Positions 16,863-24,084 of a DNA stretch of 41,427 nt are shown here, piece by piece. The DNA comes from Burkholderiales bacterium. Lineage in GTDB: Bacteria > Pseudomonadota > Gammaproteobacteria > Burkholderiales > SG8-39. How positions within the stretch are numbered: position 1 is the stretch's first letter; the number at the start of each line of letters is the position of its first letter. Position numbers and translations under genes: made by a program. The stretch covers positions 1 through 41,427 of the forward strand of contig JADGRQ010000037.1 in NCBI GenBank assembly GCA_017880775.1, written 5' to 3'. The notes beneath the pieces were generated by a model. That model saw only the letters and a list, made by a program, of their open reading frames with translations, did no database searches and was not told the DNA's origin.

Positions 16863-17657
16863 ATGCAACTAGAGGAACGCACGGCGTCTATCGACATCGA
16901 GAACGTCAACCACCTGTTCCCGGGCGGCGTGCGGGCCGTCAGCGATGCCACGCTGCGAATCCACGCCGGAGAATTCCTTTCGATCGTCGGCCCCAGCGGC
17001 TGCGGCAAGACCACGCTCCTTAACCTGATCGCGGGGCTCATCGAGTTGCGTGACGGCCGCATTTCGGTGGCCGGGGGATCGCCCCGTGCCGGGCGCCATG
17101 AAGTCGCCTATATGCTTGCGCGCGACTGCCTCTACCCATGGCGCACGGCCCTCGAAAACGTGATGATGGCGGGCGAGTTTCGCGGAGTGCCGAAAGCGAC
17201 CCGCATGAAACGCGCCAAGGAGCTTCTCGGTCACGTCGGCCTGGCAGAATTCGAGGACCACTACCCCAAGGCGCTCTCGCACGGCATGCGCCAGCGTGTC
17301 GCCCTCGCCCGGACGTTTTCGCTGGACTCGCCGGTAATGCTCATGGACGAACCGTTCGGCGCACTCGATGCGCAGACCAAGCTCCAGCTCGAGGACGTAC
17401 TGCTCGATCTGTGGAACGCCGAGAAGCGGACTGTCCTGTTCATTACGCACGACCTGAACGAAGCCGTCACCATGTCCGACAGGGTGGTCGTGATGTCGCC
17501 GCGCCCCGGCAGGATCATTGCCGATATTTCAATTCCGCTGCCGCGCCCGCGCTCGGTAAGGGCATTGCAGAAGGATCCCCATTACCACGAGATCTACTCC
17601 AATGTCTGGTCGCGCCTTGAAGAAGGCCTCAACCAGGAAGGACGGCACGCGCCATGA
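16863..17657 (+). CDS. ABC importer ATP-binding protein (SsuB/TauB type), importer 2
   Basis: 264 residues. Walker A is GPSGCGKTT, the Q-loop region is unusual (MLARDCLYPWRTALENV, with no Gln where VFQ is normal), the signature is LSHGMRQR (His for the usual first Gly), Walker B is VMLMDEPFGALD, and the H-loop is in FITHDLNEAVTMS. Despite these changes the ATPase core is complete. It overlaps the permease gene by four bases (ATGA) and belongs with the binding protein encoded divergently at 15631-16656. First gene of the right arm. Confidence 0.92.
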   Translation: MQLEERTASIDIENVNHLFPGGVRAVSDATLRIHAGEFLSIVGPSGCGKTTLLNLIAGLIELRDGRISVAGGSPRAGRHEVAYMLARDCLYPWRTALENVMMAGEFRGVPKATRMKRAKELLGHVGLAEFEDHYPKALSHGMRQRVALARTFSLDSPVMLMDEPFGALDAQTKLQLEDVLLDLWNAEKRTVLFITHDLNEAVTMSDRVVVMSPRPGRIIADISIPLPRPRSVRALQKDPHYHEIYSNVWSRLEEGLNQEGRHAP

Positions 17658-18424
17658 ATCCCGAGACCCGGCGCAACAGCCCGACCGTTCTGATTCTGCA
17701 GATCGTGTCCCTGGTCCTGTTCCTTCTGCTGTGGGAGTGGGCGGCGAAAACCCGCGCGGTCGACCCGCTGTTCATCGGCCAGCCCTCGAAGATTTTCGCC
17801 TATCTGTACCAGTCGGTATTCGTGGACCAGGTGCTTCTGAAAGAAGCGGTCTGGACGCTCTCGGAAACGGCGGCGGCATTCGTGCTCGGCAGCGTCGCCG
17901 GGATAGCTTTCGGGCTGCTGTTCGTGCTCTACGAGCCGATCGAGCGGTTTCTCGATCCGCCGTTTTCCGCGCTCAATTCGCTGCCGCGGATCGCCCTGGC
18001 GCCGCTCTTTCTGCTCTGGTTCGGCCTCGGTCCCATCTCGAAAATCGCCCTCGGCTTTTCGCTGACCTTTTTCATCGTGCTCAACAACACCGTGGCGGGG
18101 GCGCGCAGCGTCGATTCTGACTGGATCATTCTTGCGCGCATGCTCGGCGCGGGAAAGGCGAAAATATTTTTCAAGGTGACCCTGATCAGCGCCGTGCCCA
18201 CGATATTCTCGGGACTGCGCCTGGGCCTGATTTATGCCCTGCTCGGGGTCATCGGCGGCGAGATCATTGCATCGCAGTACGGCCTTGGCCAGCTTCTCAG
18301 CCTGCTCGCCAACACTTTCGAGACCAACGGGGTCTTCGCGGTGCTGTTCTTCCTCGCGGCGCTGGGAGTCACCCTGTCGAAACTGATGAGCGCGATTGAG
18401 GCTTATCTGCTGCGCTGGCGCTGA
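17654..18424 (+). CDS. ABC importer permease (SsuC/TauC type), importer 2
   Basis: 256 residues with about six membrane helices, the first at residues 13-30. The EAA loop is ARMLGAGKAKIFFKVTLIS. The segment FSALNSLPRIALAPLFLLWF is the family hallmark. It overlaps the ATPase gene by ATGA, so the two are co-translated. It forms the channel of importer 2 with the binding protein across the divergent promoter. The thiolase gene follows after 21 bp. Confidence 0.93.
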   Translation: MNPETRRNSPTVLILQIVSLVLFLLLWEWAAKTRAVDPLFIGQPSKIFAYLYQSVFVDQVLLKEAVWTLSETAAAFVLGSVAGIAFGLLFVLYEPIERFLDPPFSALNSLPRIALAPLFLLWFGLGPISKIALGFSLTFFIVLNNTVAGARSVDSDWIILARMLGAGKAKIFFKVTLISAVPTIFSGLRLGLIYALLGVIGGEIIASQYGLGQLLSLLANTFETNGVFAVLFFLAALGVTLSKLMSAIEAYLLRWR

Positions 18425-18445
18425 CTGTCAAGGAAAAACCACACC

Positions 18446-19639
18446 ATGACCAACGTCACAATCGTCGAAGCCTTGCGCACGCCGTTCGGCAAGCTCGGCG
18501 GCAAGCTGCAGCGGTATTCGGCAGTCGAGCTCGGCGCCATCGTCGCCAAGGCGGCGCTGGAACGCGCCGGAGTAAAGGCTGAGGACGTGAGCGAAACGTT
18601 CTTCGGCTCCGCGCTGCTCGCCGCGGGCACCTCGGTCGCGGCGCGTCAGGTCAATTTCAAGGCCGGCATTCCTGCGGAGACGCCTTCCCTTACGATTGAC
18701 CGCGCGTGCTGCTCCTCGATGACCTGCATCGGCCTTGGCTGGATGAAGATCAGGCTCGGCGACTCGAGCGTCGTGCTGGCGGGAGGACTGGAGAGTTCCA
18801 GTCAGACCCCGTTTCTGATGCGGGGCATCCGCACGGGGAAACGCCTCGGCGATTTCACCGTCGAGGATCCGATGCAGTTCCGCAACCCGATCAACAATCG
18901 GCCCATCACCCTGGTGACCGGCGAGATGGCGCTCGAATTCGGCGTGTCGCGCGCGGAACAGGACGAGTGGGCCTATGGCAGCCACATCAAGTACTTCAAG
19001 GCCTACGACAGCGGCGTGTATGGCGATGAGATCGTTCCCGTGGAGATCGGCAACGACCACGCCCGCGAAATGCTTGCCATCGACGAAGCGCCGCGGCGCG
19101 ACGTGTCGCTGGAAAAACTGAGAACTCTTGCGACCGTGTACGGCAGCCCGACGGTGACCGCCGGCAACGCGCCCGGGTTGAACGACGGCGCCTCTGTCGC
19201 GCTGTTGATGCCCGCCGAAGAGGCGCGGCGCAGGTCCATTTCACCCCTCGGCGAAATCGTGGCCTACGCCCAGACTTCCGGCGCTCTCTCCTCCTCGGTC
19301 TACATGCCCGGGGTCGCGATCCAGACCGCGCTGAAGCAGGCCGGCCTTGAATTGCGCGACCTGAAGCGTATCGAGATCAACGAGGCGTTTGCGGCGATGC
19401 CCCTGGTGTCCACGAAGCGCATGGCCGACGGGGATAAGGAGCTGCTGCGATCGCTGCGTTCCATCACCAACGTAAACGGGGGCTCGGTCGCGCTGGGTCA
19501 TCCCACGGGGGCGAGCGGCGCACGCGTGGTGATGGCGGTCATGCGCGAACTTCGCCGCCTGGGCGGTGGCTATGGCGCCGCGGCGATATGCGGAGGCTAC
19601 GGCCAGGCCGACGCCATCATCGTCAAGGTCTCTGCTTAA
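18446..19639 (+). CDS. Thiolase (acetyl-CoA acyltransferase type)
   Basis: 397 residues, normal for degradative thiolases. The nucleophile is C88 in DRACCSSM, which aligns with the CGSG loop of the family; this loop is altered. The second-site His is in GHPTGASG and the acid/base Cys in CGGYGQADA. NEAFAAMPL matches the conserved NEAFA motif. The reaction is CoA-dependent cleavage of a beta-ketoacyl-CoA into acetyl-CoA (or another short acyl-CoA) and a shortened acyl-CoA. The changed nucleophile loop suggests an unusual substrate. A good AAGGA site precedes the ATG. It fits as the last step after carboxylation and CoA ligation. Confidence 0.93.
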   Translation: MTNVTIVEALRTPFGKLGGKLQRYSAVELGAIVAKAALERAGVKAEDVSETFFGSALLAAGTSVAARQVNFKAGIPAETPSLTIDRACCSSMTCIGLGWMKIRLGDSSVVLAGGLESSSQTPFLMRGIRTGKRLGDFTVEDPMQFRNPINNRPITLVTGEMALEFGVSRAEQDEWAYGSHIKYFKAYDSGVYGDEIVPVEIGNDHAREMLAIDEAPRRDVSLEKLRTLATVYGSPTVTAGNAPGLNDGASVALLMPAEEARRRSISPLGEIVAYAQTSGALSSSVYMPGVAIQTALKQAGLELRDLKRIEINEAFAAMPLVSTKRMADGDKELLRSLRSITNVNGGSVALGHPTGASGARVVMAVMRELRRLGGGYGAAAICGGYGQADAIIVKVSA

Positions 19640-19660
19640 CGAATATCGATCGAGGACATC

Positions 19661-20176
19661 ATGCCGAAGGACGAGGATGAAAAGCTCCAGTACACACTGA
19701 CCTACCGCGATGCGGTCGACATTCTTCGCGTCGTCAAGGATTCCGAATATTGCGATTCCCTGGAACTCGAGTTCGGTGACATGAAGCTCAGCCTGACGCG
19801 ATCCGGCGCGGGCGAAGCCGCGGCGCGGCCCACTGCGCGCGTCGCGCCCGCCGTACGCGAAGCGGCACCGCAAAAGCCAGTGCCAATTGCGCCAGCTTCG
19901 GCAAAGCCGGAAAGCGGCAGCGTGGACGACGGCTATGCGAGCGTCGTCGCACCCATGCTCGGCATCTTTTTCGTCGCCTCGGCTCCGAACGCCCCGCCGT
20001 TCGTGCAACCCGGTGATGTCGTCGCGAGCGGCGACACGGTGGGACTGATCGAAGCGATGAAGCTCTTTACCCCGGTCACGGCCGGCGTGGCCGGCAAGGT
20101 TGTCAGGGTGCTGGCCGAAAACGGCTCCCTCGTGGAGCATGGCCAGACCTTGCTCCTAATCGACCCGCTGCGCTGA
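19661..20176 (+). CDS. Biotin carboxyl carrier protein, AccB-like (BCCP-2)
   Basis: 171 residues: an AccB-like N-terminal segment (VDILRVVKDSEYCDSLELEF), an Ala/Pro linker (about 50-88) and a biotinyl domain with EAMKLF, giving biotinyl-lysine K134. The SPMLGTFY-like motif appears as APMLGIFFVASAPNAPPF. It differs clearly from BCCP-1 at 8405-8905, so the two are old paralogs and not a recent duplication. It lies 9 bp before the biotin carboxylase gene, matching the accB-accC arrangement. It probably receives CO2 from that enzyme for one or both carboxyltransferases. Confidence 0.92.
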   Translation: MPKDEDEKLQYTLTYRDAVDILRVVKDSEYCDSLELEFGDMKLSLTRSGAGEAAARPTARVAPAVREAAPQKPVPIAPASAKPESGSVDDGYASVVAPMLGIFFVASAPNAPPFVQPGDVVASGDTVGLIEAMKLFTPVTAGVAGKVVRVLAENGSLVEHGQTLLLIDPLR

Positions 20177-20185
20177 GAGAGCATC

Positions 20186-21553
20186 ATGCCGGCAATCAAA
20201 AGGGTGTTCGTCGCGAACCGGGGTGAAATCGCGGTTCGCATCATCCGCGCGTGCCAGGAGCTCGGCATTGAAACGGTAATCGGCGTTTCCGAGCCCGACC
20301 GCGAATCGCTTGGCGCCCGCATGGCCGACCGCGCCATCTGCATCGGCCCGGCGCCGGCTGCGCAAAGCTACCTGCGGCCGGAAATCCTGGTTACCGCCGC
20401 CCGGGGCACCGGATGCCAGGCCGTGCATCCCGGCTACGGCTTCCTGTCCGAGCGCGCGGTGTTCCAGCGCAAATGTGTGGAAATGGGGCTGATCTTCATC
20501 GGCCCGACGGCGGAAGCGATCGATGCCATGGGAGACAAACTCAGCGCGATCGCGCTCGCGAGAGACGCGGGGGTTCCGGTAGTTCCCGGCTCGGCGGAGC
20601 TCAAGTCCGAGGCCGAGGTGCGCGCCGCGGCTGCCGCCATCGGCTACCCCTGCCTGCTCAAGGCGAGCGCGGGCGGAGGCGGCCGCGGCATGCGCATCGT
20701 GCGCTCCGACGCGGAATTGGCGGCGGCATTCTCGGGCGCGCGCGCCGAAGCACAGGCAGCGTTTGGCGATCCGACTGTCTATCTGGAGAAGTTCGTCGAA
20801 CGCGCCCGCCACATCGAGATCCAGGTGATCGGCGACGTGCACGGAAACATCTGCCACCTGTTCGAGCGCGACTGCAGCGTCCAACGCCGCCACCAGAAGC
20901 TCATCGAGGAAGCGCCCTCTCCGGTGCTCCCTCCCGCCACTCGCGCGCGGATGGCCGAAGCCGCCGTCGCCCTCGCCCGCAATGTGGGCTATTCGAGCGC
21001 GGGCACGGTCGAGTTCGTCTACGATGCGGACGAGGACCGGTTCTATTTCCTCGAGATGAATACCCGCATCCAGGTGGAACATCCGGTGACCGAGATGGTC
21101 ACCGGCATCGACCTGGTCAAGGAGCAGCTGCGCGTCGCCATGGGCGAGACGCTGTCGTTCCGCCAGGAGGACGTGCGCATTCGCGGCCACGCGATCGAGT
21201 GCCGCATCAATGCCGAGGATGCGAGCTCCGGATTCATGCCCAGCCCCGGGCGCGTGACGCGCTGGTCGGCACCGGAGCATCCCGATTTGCGGCTCGATAC
21301 GCACTGCCATGAGGGCTACCTGGTCCCGCCCTACTATGACTCGATGGTCGCAAAGCTGATCGCTTCGGGCGGGAATCGCGGGCAAAGCGTGGAACTGATG
21401 GTGGGCGCCCTCGATGAGTTCCGAGTCGAAGGCATCAAGACGACCATTGCCCTGCAGAGCGCGGTGGTGGCGCACCCGACATTCCGCGACGCAGGCGTGA
21501 CGACGCGCTGGCTGGAAAACGAATTTCTGCCGTCCTGGAACAAGGCTGCGTGA
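20186..21553 (+). CDS. Biotin carboxylase (AccC-like)
   Basis: 455 residues, the size of AccC. It starts KRVFVANRGEIAVRIIRACQ. The ATP-grasp glycine loop is ASAGGGGRGMRIV, then HIEIQVIGD, FERDCSVQRRHQKLIEEAPS, and EMNTRIQVEHPVTEMVTG with the metal and catalytic residues. It uses ATP and bicarbonate to carboxylate biotin on the carrier protein. It is the only biotin carboxylase in the window and should serve both carriers. It has no fused biotinyl or carboxyltransferase domain. Housekeeping fatty-acid synthesis is unlikely, given the catabolic neighbours and the absence of AccA/AccD. Confidence 0.94.
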   Translation: MPAIKRVFVANRGEIAVRIIRACQELGIETVIGVSEPDRESLGARMADRAICIGPAPAAQSYLRPEILVTAARGTGCQAVHPGYGFLSERAVFQRKCVEMGLIFIGPTAEAIDAMGDKLSAIALARDAGVPVVPGSAELKSEAEVRAAAAAIGYPCLLKASAGGGGRGMRIVRSDAELAAAFSGARAEAQAAFGDPTVYLEKFVERARHIEIQVIGDVHGNICHLFERDCSVQRRHQKLIEEAPSPVLPPATRARMAEAAVALARNVGYSSAGTVEFVYDADEDRFYFLEMNTRIQVEHPVTEMVTGIDLVKEQLRVAMGETLSFRQEDVRIRGHAIECRINAEDASSGFMPSPGRVTRWSAPEHPDLRLDTHCHEGYLVPPYYDSMVAKLIASGGNRGQSVELMVGALDEFRVEGIKTTIALQSAVVAHPTFRDAGVTTRWLENEFLPSWNKAA

Positions 21554-21572
21554 GCCAGGCCCGGTTGTCGCA

Positions 21573-23126
21573 ATGAACCTCATCGATTTTTTTGACAGGA
21601 CGGCATCGCGCCATCCCGGGCGTACCTGCGTGACAGGCGTCGCAAGAACGTGGACCTACCGCGAAATGTCGGACTTCGCGACCCGCGTCGGCAACGGCCT
21701 GAAGGCATTTGGCGTGGTGCGCGAGACCAAGTGCGCAGTGCTGAGCCGTAACGACCCGCTATCCTTCGGGGCGTTTCTCGGCATACTCAAGGCGCAAGGC
21801 GCCTGGGTGCCTGTGCATACCGGCAACGGCGCAGCGGAGAATCTCCACCTGCTGGAGTTCTTCGACGTCGAAATCCTGTTCTACGGAAGCGAGTTTGAGG
21901 AATTTGCACGCCACGCGAAGGCACGCGTTCCCGCCATCAGGCAGTTCATCTGTCTCGATTCGGCAGGTCACTTCGCCCCCTGCGTCCTCGATTGGGCGGA
22001 ACGCCAGTCCGGCGAACCCATCCGCCTGGAATGGGATCCCGATGCGATGTGCATGCTGCGCGGCACCGGCGGCACGACCGGCCTGCCGAAGGGAGTCATG
22101 AACACGAATCGGAACTTCGAAACCACGCTCGCCAATTTTCTCGCGCGGTTGCGCTTCGATGCGCCGCCCGTATATCTCGCTGCCGCCCCGCTTTCGCATG
22201 CGGCAGGCGTGTTTGCATGGGTCTGCATCGCATTCGAAGGCACGATGGTCATCCATCGCAGGTTCGACGCCCAGCAGGTGCTGCAAGCCATAGGCGAACA
22301 GCGGGTCTCGATGCTCTACCTCCCCCCCACGGCGATCTATACCCTGATGTCCCAGCCAAACGCGAGGAGGTTCGACTACTCGTCGCTGCGCCACTTTCTC
22401 TATGGCGCCGCGCCGACCGCATCCGCGAAACTGCGCGAGGCCGTGCAGCTGTTCGGCAACGTCATGACGCAGTGCTACGGCCAGACCGAGGTGCCTACCT
22501 CCGTGGCCAGCCTCACCCCCGAGGAGCATCTTGACGCGCACGGCAACATCGATGAGAAACGGCTGCTGAGTTGCGGACGCCCTTCGCCCTTTGTGCGCGT
22601 CGAACTCATGGACCATGGCGGGCGGATCGTCGATCGCGGCAATATCGGTGAAATCGTCGTTCAGGGCGGCCTGGTAATGAAGGGCTACTACAAGAACGCC
22701 GAAGCCACTGCGGAAGTCTCCTGGCACGGGTGGCACCATACCGGCGATCTCGCCTACCAGGACGACGATGGGTACATGTACATCGTCGATCGCGCGAAGG
22801 ACATGATCATCACGGGCGGATTCAACGTGTATCCGCTCGAAGTCGAGCAGGTGATACTGAGCCACCCCAGCGTGCAGGATTGCGCGGTGGTAGGCGTGCC
22901 GGATGAAAAATGGGGCGAGGCGATCAAGGCCGTGGTTGAACTGAAACCCGGCTATACGGTCGATCGAGCCACGCTCGTGGCGCTGTGCAAGCAGAAGATC
23001 GGCAGCATAAAGGCGCCGAAATCGGTCGATTTCGTCGACCGGATGCCGCGCAGCGCGGTAGGCAAGGTGATGCGCAAGGAAGTACGCAAACGCTACTGGG
23101 AAGGACAGGACCGGCAAGTGTCCTGA
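21573..23126 (+). CDS. AMP-forming acyl-CoA synthetase/ligase
   Basis: 517 residues of the adenylate-forming superfamily. P-loop: GTGGTTGLPKGVM (near 165-180). Then YLAAAPLSHAAG, the A5 region QCYGQTEVPT, and GWHHTGDLAYQDDDGYMYI with the Asp that binds the ribose. The hinge/A8 region is DRAKDMIITGGFNVYPLEVE. The A10 lysine is in PRSAVGKVMRKE. It activates a carboxylic acid to its CoA thioester in the cytoplasm. It is the last gene of the right arm, after thiolase, carrier and biotin carboxylase. That suggests it acts on the carboxylation product (a keto acid), although activation of an aromatic or fatty acid upstream is possible. Confidence 0.93.
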   Translation: MNLIDFFDRTASRHPGRTCVTGVARTWTYREMSDFATRVGNGLKAFGVVRETKCAVLSRNDPLSFGAFLGILKAQGAWVPVHTGNGAAENLHLLEFFDVEILFYGSEFEEFARHAKARVPAIRQFICLDSAGHFAPCVLDWAERQSGEPIRLEWDPDAMCMLRGTGGTTGLPKGVMNTNRNFETTLANFLARLRFDAPPVYLAAAPLSHAAGVFAWVCIAFEGTMVIHRRFDAQQVLQAIGEQRVSMLYLPPTAIYTLMSQPNARRFDYSSLRHFLYGAAPTASAKLREAVQLFGNVMTQCYGQTEVPTSVASLTPEEHLDAHGNIDEKRLLSCGRPSPFVRVELMDHGGRIVDRGNIGEIVVQGGLVMKGYYKNAEATAEVSWHGWHHTGDLAYQDDDGYMYIVDRAKDMIITGGFNVYPLEVEQVILSHPSVQDCAVVGVPDEKWGEAIKAVVELKPGYTVDRATLVALCKQKIGSIKAPKSVDFVDRMPRSAVGKVMRKEVRKRYWEGQDRQVS

Positions 23127-23167
23127 GCCGGAAATTTCCAAGTCCGAGCGGCTTTGAAACGGCTCAG
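23123..23167. terminator. Inverted repeat between convergent genes, possible bidirectional terminator
   Basis: CTGAGCCG (23123-23130) is repeated as its complement CGGCTCAG (23160-23167), with a 29-nt loop that holds a second perfect palindrome, GGAAATTTCC (23130-23139). It sits exactly between the convergent acyl-CoA ligase and nickel permease genes. There is no T-run, so intrinsic termination is uncertain. Confidence 0.35.
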
Positions 23168-23172
23168 CCTCG

Positions 23173-23994
23173 TTAAGAACTGCGCACGCCGCCAGCCGGC
23201 CGCCGCGCCAGCGCAAGGCCCAGCATGAACGCAGCCGTGCTGAACACGATGACGCCGATCCCGAAGCCGAGTTCGCGACCCTCAGCCCAGGCGGCGAGCG
23301 CCTCCGAGTGACGCTCGGCGAGCGTGAAGCCTGCGACGCCCAGGCTCAACGCGGCGACGGCGATTCCCAGGACACGCGAAGCAATGCGCGCACGGGCATC
23401 CGCCCGGCGCAGGAGCGATGCGATCCACAGTCCGTTCGCACCGTCTGCGAGCGTCATGCCGAGCATGAAGAGCAGGCCGAGCGCGAGTGAATGGGCGACG
23501 CCGCCGAACTGGCTCGCGGTGACCGCGAACAGCGCCGCCTGCGAGAGGGTGTCGAACGAGACCGCGAAGAGCGTCCCCACCAGGGCGATTGCCAATGGAT
23601 GCGAGGTACGCGTGAGTGGCTCGAGCATCCGGCTGCGGATGCCGACCGGCGCAACAACGCGGCCGGGTGGCGCGCCGAGCACGGCGGCGAGATTGACCAG
23701 CCCCAGGGCGGTGAGGAAGCCAACCGAAATCCAGGTACCGACGTTCTCGAGCCAGTCCGGAACGATCCAGCGCTCCGCGGCAAGTCCAACCGCGAGAGCC
23801 GCACCGAGGACCACCGCACCGTGTCCGAGGGAAAAGAGCGCGCCGCACCAGCGCGCCAGCCGCGGGCGCGCGCGGCTGTTGTACCGCGCCAGCCCGTCAA
23901 TCGCCACGAGGTGGTCGGCGTCGAGGTCGTGCTTCGCGCCCAGAACGAACACCAGCGTGGCGAGCGCGAACCAGTCGTTCGGCAGATCCTGCAC
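23173..23994 (-). CDS. Nickel/cobalt permease, HoxN/HupN/NixA family
   Basis: 273 residues with about eight membrane segments. The helix-2 metal motif is KHDLDADHLVAIDG (HxxxDADH), LGHGAVV follows, and SFDTLSQA replaces the more usual GFDTATE. The GTG start at 23994 has GGAGGGAGCG just before it. This inner-membrane carrier supplies Ni2+ for the hydrogenase site. It is the last gene of the maturation operon, 52 bp after hypX, and has its own FNR-like site 77 bp upstream, so it may be induced separately under low oxygen. Confidence 0.9.
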   Translation of the reverse strand: MQDLPNDWFALATLVFVLGAKHDLDADHLVAIDGLARYNSRARPRLARWCGALFSLGHGAVVLGAALAVGLAAERWIVPDWLENVGTWISVGFLTALGLVNLAAVLGAPPGRVVAPVGIRSRMLEPLTRTSHPLAIALVGTLFAVSFDTLSQAALFAVTASQFGGVAHSLALGLLFMLGMTLADGANGLWIASLLRRADARARIASRVLGIAVAALSLGVAGFTLAERHSEALAAWAEGRELGFGIGVIVFSTAAFMLGLALARRPAGGVRSS

Positions 23995-24043
23995 CGCTCC
24001 CTCCGAGGCGCGGGAATTCCGGCGTATGAACTTCGATTAGGAC

Positions 24044-24084
24044 ATGCTACGGCGGCAGTGACCCCGTCGCTTGACCTGCATCAA
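24044..24084 (-). promoter_or_regulatory. FNR/Anr-like site and -10 element before the nickel permease gene
   Basis: TTGACCTGCATCAA (24071-24084) matches the FNR consensus TTGAT-N4-ATCAA with one change. Read on the minus strand, a TAGCAT hexamer at 24049-24044 lies where a -10 box belongs if the site is centred near -41.5. The predicted start of transcription is near 24036, giving a leader of about 42 nt. The site lies inside the 3' end of hypX. Confidence 0.5.
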
